From positions 1 to 6,463 of the forward strand of contig DAAV01000135.1 in NCBI GenBank assembly GCA_001701295.1: DNA of 6,463 bases, in the 5' to 3' direction. The notes under the pieces were generated by a model, which was not told the DNA's origin, made no database searches, and saw only the letters and a program-made list of their open reading frames with translations. The position numbers were made by a program, and so were the translations under genes. The DNA is from Bacteroidales bacterium H10. GTDB taxonomy: Bacteria > Bacteroidota > Bacteroidia > Bacteroidales > Muribaculaceae. This document shows, piece after piece, positions 1-6,347 of the stretch (its first letter is position 1; each line of letters starts with the position of its first letter).

Positions 1-53
1 CGGAAAGCCTCCTCACATTCGGTATCGGGTGTATAGACAAACGGATTGTTCAT
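1..53 (-). CDS. Start of an unidentified minus-strand gene (partial, runs off left edge)
   Basis: The ATG is at 53-51 on the minus strand, and 17 complete codons can be read before the window ends: MNNPFVYTPDTECEEAF. The frame is open to the edge. It starts 15 bases after the stop of the receptor gene, on the same strand, which fits co-transcription with that gene. No Shine-Dalgarno sequence is visible, as is usual in Bacteroidota. The product cannot be identified from 17 residues. The opening pattern NPFxYTPxxxCxxAF reminds me of the N-terminal extension of long RluA-family pseudouridine synthases in Bacteroidales, but that is recollection and only a lead. The start is plausible because it has an in-frame ATG, close spacing and sensible codons. 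Confidence 0.55.
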   Translation of the reverse strand, partial: MNNPFVYTPDTECEEAF

Positions 54-68
54 AATAAGACCGCTAAA

Positions 69-2930
69 TTAAAAAATATTACGACCGGGAGGCGGTCCCA
101 TGGGCGTTCTGCCGCGGGGACGGCGCATACCGGGACCTGCGGCAGGCGGAAGATCGGACGGCATATTGGCCGCGACTTTTTTGGTCAGGGTATTGAATTT
201 CCATATCACCCCGAACATTACATATCGGCTCAGATCATTATACTCGTTATCGGTGATCATATTCGCGCTTACCGAACGGCTTACGTTCTTCTTCTGGCCC
301 AGCAGGTCGTATGCACGCACCGACAACGTCAGCGACTTGTCTTTAAGAACCGAATATGAGAGCTGTGCGTTCCAGAGCCACTGGGTATTGTCGAATCCCT
401 GCGAATATCCCGTGGACTTCGCAAACGAAAGATCAGTCGATACCTCCAGACCGAAAGGCAGATAAAGAGACGCATCGGCGTCAAAGCCGTATGAATGCGT
501 ATATCTGTTCCCCTGTAGCTGCAACGTGCTTGTAGCCATCTGGAAGGAATAGGTCGGATTGACCGTCATCTGAAATATGTCTGAAGAAAATGTCATGCCG
601 GCTGTAGGCGACAGTACAAGATTGCCGCTGCGGTTGAACTGGCCGTCGATATAGCCCGCATTCGAGGCATAGCGGCCGTTGAACCGTGCCATCACACGCC
701 ATTTACGGTTTCGCAACGGCTGATTGAGCATAAACATCCCGAATACGTTCCAGTTGCCGTTGGCATTGGCATAGGTAGTGGTTCTGACACCGGTCTCTGG
801 ATCGGTAAGAGTACGCGAAACGATATTGTTGAGCGCGAAACTCGCATTAGCCACAGCAAACATCGATTGCTGGGTCTCGGTATTGTAATTGTTGAAATGC
901 ACTCCGATGTTCTGGGTAAATGTCGGTTTAAGGTCGGGATTACCGACCTTGATATTCAAGGGATCCGAGACGTCGGCCACCGGCTGCAGCTGCGTCAGCG
1001 TCGGCTGCGACGTACGTGCGCGGTAGTTGGCGGAAAGACTCGAGGTTTTTGAGAATTTATAACGGAAACGCAGATAAGGAGCGAAGTTGAATACCCATCG
1101 CGTGTCTATGTTCCGGTCCGGATTTATAAGATCCTCGCTGCCCGAACTCGAAGGAGAGAAAGTTATGCCGGCATTGAGATTATAAAGACTGGTCGTCTTC
1201 TTGTAACCGACCTGAAGCTCCTGTGTCGAGAACCGGTTACGGAACCGGTTGGAAAGATCATAGGAAAGTTCTGAACCTTCCGGCACGGACTTGTAATCGG
1301 GGAGTCCCGTCAGAAAGGGATCAAGCTCATCGGAAAGAGGCACATCATAGGTCAGTTTGTCAGCGTTGTTGAAACGCAGAGACGCCTTGTAGGCCACCTC
1401 AAGGTAGTTTCCCCGCGAAGGATCGCCGAGTGGCTCGGTCCATGTCAGACGACCTTCAATGCTGTTGCTCCACTGTTTCGAATCAAGATACTGGAACAAC
1501 CGCTCGCTGTCGTCCTGACGGAGATAATACTCTATGTCGTTCCATGTAGTGGTACGTTCTCTGGTATTGGAGAAAGTATAGTTGAACTGGGCCGAGAATG
1601 AACGTCCGGGGCGTGACAGAAATTTATGTGTATAGATCAGTCGTCCGCTCGCATTGTAATCCTTGCCTCGGTTGCCGCGCAACGCATAACTGCTGTTCAC
1701 CTTGTCGGCATCGGCCATACTCGCACGCAATATGGAAGAATCCTGCAACTCCGAACGCCGCAGATTCAGGGAGAAGTCGGGACGGAAATCCAATACATCC
1801 GATTCGGTTATGTTCCACTGCATGCGGAATTGAGCGCGGATGCTGTGTCCTCGGTCTCTGGTTTTCGATCCTCCGCGGAGATAGCTGATAGAATCCGGGA
1901 AAAGATACTGCGTGTCGAACCGGCTACGCGAATCACGATCCGAATGCGTATAGAGCACATTGCCGCCTATCCTGAATTTATCTTCGTTGCCGACATTGAA
2001 GTTTATGCCCAGCTGCTGCGTGGAGTTGATTCCGTTATTGCCGCCGAAGTCACGGAATCTGCCCCGTCCCTGATCCGTGAAGCCCATCTCGTTGATGTTG
2101 TTGCCGCCTCCGACAATCGACACCTGATTACCGTTCTTGAACCAGTTGATATTGAAACTGCCCTGATAGCGGTCGTCCGTGCCATATCCCGCCGATATAT
2201 TGCCAAACCAGCCGTTGTTCATATCTTTCTTCACCGTCAGATTGATGACAGTCTCGTCTTCGCCGTCATCCACGCCGGTCAGACGCGCGGTCTCGCTCTT
2301 ACGCTCCACCACCTGCACTTTCTCGACCATATTGGAAGGCAGGTTCTTGGATGCCATTTTGAGATCATCGGCAAAAAACTCCTTGCCGTCGACCAGTATC
2401 TTCGTGACTGTCTTGCCGCCCGACGTAATGGAACCGTCGGAACCCACCTCCACTCCAGGCAGCTTCTTGAGAAGATCCTCGACCGAAGCTGTGGGATTCG
2501 TGTGGAAAGAACCGGCATTGAACTCAAGGGTATCCTGCTTGGCCACAACCGCCGCACGCACTGCGGTCACAACCGCCTCTCCGAGCATGACGGAATTCTC
2601 CGTCATAGTCATATTTCCGAGATCTTTTGTCTCAGCCGAGTCCGCGATATTGACAACCTTGCTGATATCGTCCATGCCGGTCATGGTCAACAGCAGATTA
2701 TAATCGGCCGCTTTAAGATTTTCAAGCTTAAAGGAACCGTCGGCATCGGTCATGACATACCCCACCCGTGTGGAATCAGCGATGGAAACCAGTTGCACGG
2801 CCACGCCAGGCAAACCTCCTCCATCTGAATCCAGGACATTACCTTTTATTGTAACGGCCAACGCCGACATTCCGGCCATGGCTCCGATACCTGTGATCGC
2901 GGTCAATAGCAATAAGGAAGAACTTCTCAT
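69..2930 (-). CDS. TonB-dependent-type outer-membrane beta-barrel receptor (CarboxypepD_reg-like, plug, OMP_b-brl_3 barrel)
   Basis: Outer-membrane protein of 953 residues, probably taking up or binding an unknown ligand with TonB energy. In order I see: a signal peptide (1-25, Leu-rich core, cut near MSALA/VTIKG); a carboxypeptidase-regulatory-like beta-sandwich (about 28-110, IKGNV...LPGVAVQL...TDADGSFKLENL); a plug-like domain (about 132-235, with DTLEFNAGSF, SVEDLLKKLPGVEV, TKILVDGKEFF and NLPSNMVEKVQVVERKS); then a long barrel rich in aromatic beta strands, with NPDLKP near residue 660 and a last strand at about 902-915 (RYVMFGVIWKF). The plug motifs are those of the PF14905 barrel family rather than SusC, and no SusD gene is adjacent. 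After the last strand comes a 38-residue Pro/Arg-rich tail ending in Phe. I see no cysteine in the whole protein. An in-frame TTG six bases upstream is possible, but the ATG gives the better signal peptide. Family is secure; ligand is unknown. Confidence 0.93.
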   Translation of the reverse strand: MRSSSLLLLTAITGIGAMAGMSALAVTIKGNVLDSDGGGLPGVAVQLVSIADSTRVGYVMTDADGSFKLENLKAADYNLLLTMTGMDDISKVVNIADSAETKDLGNMTMTENSVMLGEAVVTAVRAAVVAKQDTLEFNAGSFHTNPTASVEDLLKKLPGVEVGSDGSITSGGKTVTKILVDGKEFFADDLKMASKNLPSNMVEKVQVVERKSETARLTGVDDGEDETVINLTVKKDMNNGWFGNISAGYGTDDRYQGSFNINWFKNGNQVSIVGGGNNINEMGFTDQGRGRFRDFGGNNGINSTQQLGINFNVGNEDKFRIGGNVLYTHSDRDSRSRFDTQYLFPDSISYLRGGSKTRDRGHSIRAQFRMQWNITESDVLDFRPDFSLNLRRSELQDSSILRASMADADKVNSSYALRGNRGKDYNASGRLIYTHKFLSRPGRSFSAQFNYTFSNTRERTTTWNDIEYYLRQDDSERLFQYLDSKQWSNSIEGRLTWTEPLGDPSRGNYLEVAYKASLRFNNADKLTYDVPLSDELDPFLTGLPDYKSVPEGSELSYDLSNRFRNRFSTQELQVGYKKTTSLYNLNAGITFSPSSSGSEDLINPDRNIDTRWVFNFAPYLRFRYKFSKTSSLSANYRARTSQPTLTQLQPVADVSDPLNIKVGNPDLKPTFTQNIGVHFNNYNTETQQSMFAVANASFALNNIVSRTLTDPETGVRTTTYANANGNWNVFGMFMLNQPLRNRKWRVMARFNGRYASNAGYIDGQFNRSGNLVLSPTAGMTFSSDIFQMTVNPTYSFQMATSTLQLQGNRYTHSYGFDADASLYLPFGLEVSTDLSFAKSTGYSQGFDNTQWLWNAQLSYSVLKDKSLTLSVRAYDLLGQKKNVSRSVSANMITDNEYNDLSRYVMFGVIWKFNTLTKKVAANMPSDLPPAAGPGMRRPRGRTPMGPPPGRNIF

Positions 2931-3151
2931 CAGCAAAAATTTATACGCATAAAGCGGAAAGACGTACTATTTCAATTATAAAAAAATGACAAAAACAGGA
3001 TCAATTTGTTTAATCCGCATAAAATACCGATGGTAAACGACACTGTTTATCGGGCAACAGACTTTACCACCATCCCCAACCATCCTGCAGTAGTATTTGT
3101 TAAAAAATTACTTAGCATTACTTAGCTACTCACACCTTTAAAACAAATATT
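2931..3151. other. Divergent intergenic region between the receptor gene and the small-protein gene
   Basis: This AT-rich stretch must hold the promoters of both outward-facing genes. I do not find a full TTTG / TAnnTTTG promoter on either strand. The closest -7-like matches are TCAATTTG (3001-3008, plus strand) and TGTTTTTG (reverse complement of 2990-2997, minus strand). Each has one mismatch and neither has a TTG at the right distance. The region contains the 10-bp tandem repeat at 3107-3126 and a shorter ACCATCC repeat at 3069-3075 and 3079-3085, also spaced by 10 bases. Confidence 0.6.
3107..3126. repeat. Perfect tandem repeat, two abutting 10-bp units (ATTACTTAGC)
   Basis: The unit ATTACTTAGC occurs twice with no gap (3107-3116 and 3117-3126), followed by TACT. 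It ends 25 bases before the ATG of the small-protein gene. Its 10-bp period places both copies on the same face of the helix, as expected for a direct-repeat operator. It could equally be a slippage duplication in the 5' leader. Confidence 0.6.
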
Positions 3152-3493
3152 ATGACACGTGATGAATTTATAGAAAAGCTCACCGGCGAGGTGAATACAT
3201 ATATAGAGAACTTCGACAGATTCGACTCTGATCCGCAACTGAAAGTCATTCCCGCCACACTCGATGTGGCTCTGGTAAACGGAAGCGAACGGAGCGATGC
3301 AGTCGAGGATTCCGACGAAGCGATCGAGAACGCCGCCGCGGCTCATGGAATGGCCAACCAGGAAACGATGGACTATCAGGTGACACGCAATCCCGACTAT
3401 TATGCTGTCAAGCGGTTGCTTGCAGCAAGCGGACCGGACCATACCATACCGGACACAACCGCAATCGAAGCAATCGCATCCAATTATTTCTAA
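3152..3493 (+). CDS. Small acidic hypothetical protein, 113 residues
   Basis: I do not recognise a named family. The product has no signal peptide, no membrane segment and no cysteine, so a cytoplasmic location is likely. It is strongly acidic, with about 22 Asp/Glu against about 8 Lys/Arg. The N-terminal part (1-30) reads as an amphipathic helix (MTRDEFIEKLTGEVNTYIENF). A middle segment, DSDEAIENAAAAHG (about 53-66), is Ala/Glu-rich and helical, and the end (IEAIASNYF) again suggests a helix with an aromatic cap. The ATG is preceded by an A/T-rich stretch (TTTAAAACAAATATT) instead of a Shine-Dalgarno sequence, normal for Bacteroidota. The reading frame is chosen over the longer antisense frame because its composition is that of a soluble protein and it stops just before a hairpin. 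It is divergent from the receptor gene and appears monocistronic. Function unknown. Confidence 0.8.
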   Translation: MTRDEFIEKLTGEVNTYIENFDRFDSDPQLKVIPATLDVALVNGSERSDAVEDSDEAIENAAAAHGMANQETMDYQVTRNPDYYAVKRLLAASGPDHTIPDTTAIEAIASNYF

Positions 3494-3518
3494 GAAACAC
3501 TTTATATTTACCGGGAAA

Positions 3519-3572
3519 CAATATGCCCGGAGACATGACTGAAAATTCAGCGCCATGCCTCCGGGCATATTG
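3519..3572 (+). terminator. Long nested hairpin after the small-protein gene, probable terminator or 3' stability element
   Basis: The arms 3519-3537 and 3554-3572 are complementary over 19 bases with one mismatch (A3533 against C3558); the outer 14 bp, built on CAATATGCCCGGA, are perfect. The 16-base loop holds a second small stem, CTGA-AAAT-TCAG (3539-3550). The hairpin starts 26 bases after the stop codon. The tail that follows (GCATTTAGCC) has no proper U-run, so termination efficiency is uncertain and a transcript-stabilising role is an alternative. Confidence 0.6.
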
Positions 3573-3642
3573 CATTTAGCCTCTTTATTTGCCAAATATA
3601 TTACAAACATTTAACCAATATTTAAAATAATAAACAAAACGC

Positions 3643-3673
3643 TTGTATTATCCCACAATTTTCCTTATCTTTG
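3643..3673 (+). promoter_or_regulatory. Bacteroidota-type promoter of the secreted multidomain protein gene
   Basis: A perfect -7 box TATCTTTG (3666-3673, consensus TAnnTTTG) lies 20 bases after a -33 TTG (3643-3645). Transcription would start near 3680, giving a leader of about 55 bases before the ATG at 3734. The leader is A/C-rich and has no Shine-Dalgarno sequence. Confidence 0.75.
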
Positions 3674-3733
3674 TCAGCACACAACCATAAAATACATCAC
3701 CGTATTATAAAACACCCATAATACCACAACAGT

Positions 3734-6145
3734 ATGACGAATTTCTACAAAATCACAATTGCTGCCGCCATAGCCGCAACAGCATCGACAGTTCTCGCTG
3801 ACAATATGATCGTGAGAGACACATCTTCCCCTGCAACTAAAAGCGAAGTATTCAAAACTTTCTCATCTGCCAGGACAGTACTTGCGGAGAAAGAAGTGGC
3901 AGATGGTGTGAAAAAACGTGTTGTAAGAGACGCCAAAGGTCGTGTCTTCTGTGATCTTGTCCGTAACGGGAAGGTATCCACAGACCCGCAAATCATCAAA
4001 AAGCCATTACGCGCTCCGGAAAACGCTTCATTTTTCGAGGACTTCGAAAGCCATCAGGATGAACTCGACTGGCTCCCCGACGGCTGGACTGAAATAAACA
4101 CCCCCGAGAATACTCCGACTCCCGAAATGTGCCAGCACTATATAAACAATTCTTGGGCCGCGCAAGACACCGGCGACGGATACTGGACTGACATAACATC
4201 CGATGGCATCAAGGAATGCTGGATTCACTTCACATACAACTGGAGTTACAAAAATTCGGAAGGAGAGGAAGTAGCCGGCTCCGCAGCCCCGCAGGATGAA
4301 TGGCTGATAAGCCCCGCATTCACCGTACAGCAGAACCACGATCTCTTCTTTCTCGCCGAGATGGATTGCGGAAGCATCTTCGCCTACGACTGGTATGAAG
4401 AGGAATATGACAGAAATACCATCGAGTGTGACCTTGAAGTACTCGTAAGCGAGGATAACGGTGAAAACTGGATTTCTCTCTGGAAAGCGAGCAAGGATGT
4501 ATGCTCCGGCCTGACAGATGCGCAGATGTATGACATGATGGCCGAATTGAAATATAATTCTTACAGCGCCAGTCTGGCAGACTATTATGGCAAAACGATA
4601 AAACTTGCATTCCGTTATACCAATTCGAGCAACGGCGGTTTCGCAGGAAATTCAATGGCTGTGGACGCCATAACCGTAGCGGCTCCGCAGGCCGAAGCCT
4701 TTTACAATCTACCGACAGGATCTTTCCTTGCCGGATTAAGCAAAGCCCTGCACGTATACACCGAATCTTACGGCCTTATGCCAGCCTATGCCGATATCGA
4801 ATGGAATGCGGCATCCAACGCCTATACATCGTCAAACTCGTGGACCTTCTTCGACAGCGAAGGAGAGACTCTTGACACATTCGACGGCAACACCCACATC
4901 TTAAACTATCCCTACAGCAACGGAAAGCCTGTGGCATGGCCGCAACTCACAGCATCAAACGCCAACAGCTCGGACACATATTCCTTTGATGGCAAGGATG
5001 CCGAAAAGGGAGGTATCTATTTCGGAGGCTCAATCCCCAATATTGCTGCCGACGAACCTGTATATGTAGGCAATTACGACTATCAGCACAAACATCTTGT
5101 CACGCCTTATCTTGCACCCGGAGACTATGTGTATGGAACTGCATCGGAAGGAGCCTGGGGCAACAACATCACGCAGACAAAATTCGGTAACCTTTTCTAT
5201 GCCCCCGCGGCCCCATTCCTTGTCAACGAGGTTATTCTGACTCTCGGGGAATATGATGCCGATGACGATGCCGAATTCACACTTGAGATCTTCGAGATCG
5301 ACCAATACGGACAGGTCAGCGATACGCCGGCAGCGACCAGCACTCTGCTTGGATCGGAAATCAGCGGATTCGGTTTCTACAATGCCGTATTCCATCTTGA
5401 GAAGCCTTACATCATGACGGGCCACACCCTGATGATGATCAGCGGTTATGCCGACAATCCCAAAGTACGGGAATTCGCCGCATGTGCACAGTCGCAGTCA
5501 AATGATCCTGCCAACAATTACGCATATATGATGTATGACATTCAAGGCAAGTCGACGCTCTATTCAGCAGCAGATGCTCTTGAGGATTATTCATCGGCTC
5601 TGATCCTCAGTCTTGACGGAGCATTCCACTTCCTCCAGACCGAAGAAGAAATCATAGAGCTGGATGCAGAAACCAATTGGCATGAGGTTAAATTCAATGC
5701 TTCAAATACTCCCGACAACTGGTGGATAATTGACGGAGACGACATTATCCCGATCCGTCTCGAAGGCGTTGTTTACGACTGGATTAAAATCTCAGGAGGT
5801 GTAACGTCCCAGACTCCCAATGCACTTACATTCTCGGCTGAGCCTTCCGAAACAGACCGTGCGAAAACCGTAGTTCTCTGCAACGGAGGCAATGAAGTAC
5901 GTATCCGCGTAAAACAGGCCGGAGCTTCCGGCATCGGCAACATAACTGCCGACAACAAGATGACTATGATTGTCAGAAACGGTCTTCTGACCATCACCGG
6001 GATCGCAGATAATGTCCGGGTGGATATTTATTCTACCGATGGTTGCCGAGTGCTCAGCGGCACAAACGGCATTGATCTGACCGGTCTCGCCGGCGGAGTG
6101 TATATGGTCCGCGCCGCCAACAGGACTTTCAAGCTGATAAGATAA
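3734..6145 (+). CDS. T9SS-exported multidomain surface protein (choice-of-anchor J, BACON-like, type A sorting domain)
   Basis: Predicted secreted or cell-surface protein of 803 residues. Order: signal peptide (1-22, Ala-rich, cut near LADN); a basic pro-region (about 23-97); a choice-of-anchor J / cleaved-adhesin-type beta-sandwich (about 99-316), with FFEDFE, LPDGWTEINTP, DEWLISPAF, LEVLVSEDNGENWISLW, YYGKTIKLAFRY and MAVDAITVAAP; a PKD-like stretch (about 348-416); a middle region I cannot assign (about 425-640), containing the acidic loop EYDADDDAE (506-514); a BACON-like segment (about 648-729, EVKFNAS, YDWIKISGG, VRIRVKQAG); and a C-terminal T9SS type A sorting domain (about 742-803, ending GGVYMVRAANRTFKLIR). 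Choice-of-anchor J and BACON modules in Bacteroidales usually bind glycans, mucin or proteins; binding here is inference. I see no catalytic motif, so an adhesin or binding protein is likelier than an enzyme. The domain starts match a full-length gene with its own promoter and terminator. The PKD-like call is weak. Confidence 0.88.
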   Translation: MTNFYKITIAAAIAATASTVLADNMIVRDTSSPATKSEVFKTFSSARTVLAEKEVADGVKKRVVRDAKGRVFCDLVRNGKVSTDPQIIKKPLRAPENASFFEDFESHQDELDWLPDGWTEINTPENTPTPEMCQHYINNSWAAQDTGDGYWTDITSDGIKECWIHFTYNWSYKNSEGEEVAGSAAPQDEWLISPAFTVQQNHDLFFLAEMDCGSIFAYDWYEEEYDRNTIECDLEVLVSEDNGENWISLWKASKDVCSGLTDAQMYDMMAELKYNSYSASLADYYGKTIKLAFRYTNSSNGGFAGNSMAVDAITVAAPQAEAFYNLPTGSFLAGLSKALHVYTESYGLMPAYADIEWNAASNAYTSSNSWTFFDSEGETLDTFDGNTHILNYPYSNGKPVAWPQLTASNANSSDTYSFDGKDAEKGGIYFGGSIPNIAADEPVYVGNYDYQHKHLVTPYLAPGDYVYGTASEGAWGNNITQTKFGNLFYAPAAPFLVNEVILTLGEYDADDDAEFTLEIFEIDQYGQVSDTPAATSTLLGSEISGFGFYNAVFHLEKPYIMTGHTLMMISGYADNPKVREFAACAQSQSNDPANNYAYMMYDIQGKSTLYSAADALEDYSSALILSLDGAFHFLQTEEEIIELDAETNWHEVKFNASNTPDNWWIIDGDDIIPIRLEGVVYDWIKISGGVTSQTPNALTFSAEPSETDRAKTVVLCNGGNEVRIRVKQAGASGIGNITADNKMTMIVRNGLLTITGIADNVRVDIYSTDGCRVLSGTNGIDLTGLAGGVYMVRAANRTFKLIR

Positions 6146-6178
6146 TAGACTTCTGACATCCGACTACCAAATAACTTC

Positions 6179-6218
6179 AAGCATAGTGTTTCTGGATCTG
6201 CAGAACACTATGCTTTTT
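6179..6218 (+). terminator. Rho-independent terminator of the secreted-protein gene
   Basis: The arms AAGCATAGTGTT (6179-6190) and AACACTATGCTT (6204-6215) pair perfectly over 12 bp. The 13-base loop can add CTG/CAG (6192-6194 with 6201-6203) past one bulged T. The 3' arm runs into TTTTT (6214-6218). It lies 33 bases after the stop codon. Confidence 0.9.
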
Positions 6219-6245
6219 ATATATGACCGGAGATAGAAGCTATTT

Positions 6246-6282
6246 AAAAATAGTTTGGCATTCAACAATTTTAACTATTTTT
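6246..6282. repeat. 10-bp perfect inverted repeat overlapping the promoter of the last gene
   Basis: AAAAATAGTT (6246-6255) and AACTATTTTT (6273-6282) are exact reverse complements separated by 17 bases. The left arm overlaps the -33 TTTG and the right arm covers most of the -7 box. A further CTATTT at 6240-6245 forms a second small inverted repeat with AAATAG (6248-6253). The placement suits a dimeric repressor site, but the sequence is AT-rich, so chance is a real alternative. Confidence 0.45.
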
Positions 6283-6283
6283 G
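6254..6283 (+). promoter_or_regulatory. Bacteroidota-type promoter of the right-edge gene
   Basis: A -33 TTTG (6254-6257) and a perfect -7 box TATTTTTG (6276-6283) are separated by 18 bases. Transcription would begin near 6290, leaving a leader of about 58 bases before the ATG at 6348. It follows the terminator of the upstream gene, so the last gene is a separate transcription unit. Confidence 0.72.
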
Positions 6284-6347
6284 CAGAAACTAACCCAATG
6301 TCTTTATAAAAGTACATATATCGTTTCATTTTTAATAATTACCCATT

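Noticed and set aside
1626..2828. A 400-codon open frame on the plus strand, antisense to the receptor gene.
   Set aside because: It lies wholly inside the receptor gene, whose protein has clear family motifs across this region. The antisense product has no recognisable domain or signal and looks like a by-product of codon bias.
69..2930. SusC-type polysaccharide-utilisation receptor.
   Set aside because: The plug motifs fit the PF14905 barrel family, and no SusD-like lipoprotein or glycoside hydrolase gene is next to it.
2931..2936. TTG start two codons upstream of the receptor ATG.
   Set aside because: It only adds Met-Leu in front of a normal signal peptide; the ATG at 2930 is the simpler start.
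2990..3008. Possible -7 boxes for the divergent genes: TGTTTTTG on the minus strand (2990-2997) and TCAATTTG on the plus strand (3001-3008).
   Set aside because: Each has one mismatch to TAnnTTTG and neither has a TTG or TTTG at 18-21 bases upstream, so I do not list them as promoters.
3122..3610. A 162-codon minus-strand open frame covering the small-protein gene.
   Set aside because: It runs through the long hairpin, is cysteine-rich in a scattered way and has no domain. The plus-strand frame has a natural soluble-protein composition and ends just before the hairpin.
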